A stretch of 6,766 bases of DNA from an uncultured Lachnospiraceae bacterium. Its GTDB lineage: Bacteria; Bacillota; Clostridia; Lachnospirales; Lachnospiraceae. Location of the stretch: the NCBI GenBank assembly GCA_910588285.1, contig CAJUQB010000165.1, forward strand, positions 1-6,766. The letters are read 5' to 3'. This document shows, in pieces, positions 6,113-6,766 of this stretch; position 1 is the first letter of the stretch; the number at the start of each line of letters is the position of its first letter. The position numbers were made by a program, and so were the translations under genes. Under the pieces are notes generated by a model. That model saw nothing but the letters and a program-made list of their open reading frames with translations. It had not been told where the DNA came from and made no database searches.

Positions 6113-6179
6113 AAAAGATATCCTTATAGAGAGTGCGAGAATAGAACATTTATACACGCTCTACAAGGATATCTTTTTT
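6113..6179. terminator. Long terminator hairpin after ileS
   Basis: The 23-base arm at 6113-6135 (AAAAGATATCCTT then ATAGAGAGTG) pairs with 6155-6177 (CACGCTCTAC then AAGGATATCTTTT) with two mismatches and a 19-base loop. A run of six T (6174-6179) ends it, and an A-run at the left end allows action in both directions. The 105 bases between the ileS stop and this hairpin show no gene I can support. Confidence 0.75.
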
Positions 6180-6188
6180 CTATTAACG

Positions 6189-6215
6189 TAAACGGTACCG
6201 TTTACCGTAAACGGT
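6189..6215. repeat. Alternating palindromes of an 8-base element
   Basis: TAAACGGT (6189-6196), ACCGTTTA (6197-6204) and TAAACGGT (6208-6215) alternate in orientation. The first two make a perfect 16-base palindrome. The last two extend to 9-base arms around a single C (ACCGTTTAC, C, GTAAACGGT). The element lies between the ileS terminator and the transposase fragment. It is also in frame with the transposase-like reading, so part of it may simply be coding sequence. An operator or recombination end is possible but not shown. Confidence 0.5.
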
Positions 6216-6589
6216 ATGACGGCCGTTCCCTTGCGGGAAGAAGACGCCTCCAGTCACGGCGCAAAGCTACGGATGTCATGGTGGAGCTGATCCATTCCGC
6301 ACAGTGCGCGGGCATCACAGCAAAATATGTCCTGTTCGACAGCTGGTTTTCGGCGCCTAAAACGATATTGAAACTGAAAAAGCAGGAGCGTCTTGATACC
6401 ATAGCCATGATGAAAAAAAGCAAGACAAAATACGGATACCGGGGCGAAAAGCTCAATGTCAAAGAAATCTACAGCCGCAACAGGAAACGCAGGGGACGTT
6501 CCCGCTATCTTCTGTCCGTACTTGTGGAGAAACCATGCGCGGCTATAAACTGGGTGTCCTCAGAGGCATCCTGGATGACTCAGGGATAG
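6206..6589 (+). pseudogene. IS4-like DDE transposase fragment, both ends lost
   Basis: The frame reads RKRYDGRSLAGRRR, continues through an ATG at 6278, includes AGITAKYVLFDSWFSAPKT and KKSKTKYGYRGE, and reaches RGRSRYLLSVLVE at about 6528. This is the central part of an IS4-type transposase; the Asp of LFDSWF matches the second catalytic Asp of the DDE triad. The segment with the first Asp is absent to the left, and the YxxRWxIE region with the catalytic Glu is absent to the right. After about 6528 the frame leaves the family and ends at TAG 6587-6589, while another transposase begins in a different frame. Its composition is more G+C-rich than ileS. It is not functional as it stands. Confidence 0.75.
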
Positions 6590-6766
6590 CGGAAGAGATT
6601 GTGTTCGGCACACTTAAAACCCATGACATGGAACAGTGTAGGGAGATGCTCAAAAACACCTCCTGCTTCCATGAAAATGATATATTGATCAATGACAGGG
6701 GGTTCCTGTCGCGGGAAATGACCAACTATTTAAAGACAGAACGCAGGGTAGACACTTACATTCCAG
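6535..6766 (+). pseudogene. Second transposase fragment, 5'-truncated and running off the window
   Basis: From ATG 6535 the frame is open to the last base (77 codons plus one base). It reads MRGYKLGVLRGILDDSGI, continues with GTLKTHDMEQCREML and then ILINDRGFLSREMTNYLK, and ends at RRVDTYIP. This resembles the catalytic core of a DDE transposase: a 'YKL-x-LR' start, a 'HD-x-E-x-x-R-x-L' helix and an 'L-I-x-DRGF' motif whose Asp would be catalytic. The exact IS family was not recognised. Codons just upstream (GET before the Met) could belong to the same protein, which would put the junction with the IS4-like fragment near 6526. ATG 6535 has no ribosome binding site, so I read this as a fused remnant rather than a gene start. 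The right end is unknown. Confidence 0.6.

Noticed and set aside
6113..6179. The long hairpin as an integron attC site or a MITE
   Set aside because: It ends in a T-run directly after a gene and has no flanking target duplication or attC core sites; a terminator explains it.
5955..6191. Rightward frame of 78 codons spanning the end of ileS and the terminator
   Set aside because: It starts inside ileS, lacks a ribosome binding site and reads through the hairpin; no family resemblance.

Overview
The window looks like accessory DNA of a low-to-medium-GC Firmicute, most likely a gut clostridium of the Lachnospiraceae type. The reasons are the cyclic-peptide quorum-sensing genes with LytTR-type operator repeats, strong AGGAGG-type ribosome binding sites, a T-box leader with an Ile specifier, and remnants of families common in those genomes (AAA-ATPase-like/PD-(D/E)XK proteins, IS4-like transposases). 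This assignment is inferred from gene content only.

Left part (1-1500) is an agr-like signalling locus. The end of a GHKL histidine kinase (agrC-like, cut by the window edge) runs rightward. It converges on a leftward agrB-agrD pair, with a two-way terminator hairpin between them. agrD encodes only 35 residues. Its predicted signal core carries Ser where most relatives have Cys, so the signal would be a lactone rather than a thiolactone. Upstream of agrB lies an array of three LytTR/AgrA-like boxes at about 21-bp spacing. The boxes point rightward at an extended -10 promoter ahead of an XRE regulator gene.

Middle part (1498-2590) is scarred. The XRE gene reads into the end of an ABC-2 permease, the permease frame is interrupted by a TAG, and a convergent nuclease-family remnant has lost its start and its catalytic core.

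Right part (about 2570-6180) is a neat self-contained unit: a candidate promoter, a full T-box leader (AUC specifier, UGGU, antiterminator/terminator), an intact 1040-residue eukaryote-like IleRS gene, and a strong terminator. This gene is visibly more A+T-rich than the flanking genes. Its HIGH signature reads His-His-Gly-Thr. I infer an acquired, possibly second, isoleucyl-tRNA synthetase controlled by uncharged tRNA-Ile, perhaps giving tolerance to a natural IleRS inhibitor.

The far right (6189-6766) holds a short set of alternating palindromes and two fused transposase fragments, the second cut by the window edge. The ileS unit is thus bordered on both sides by gene debris, which fits insertion by recombination.
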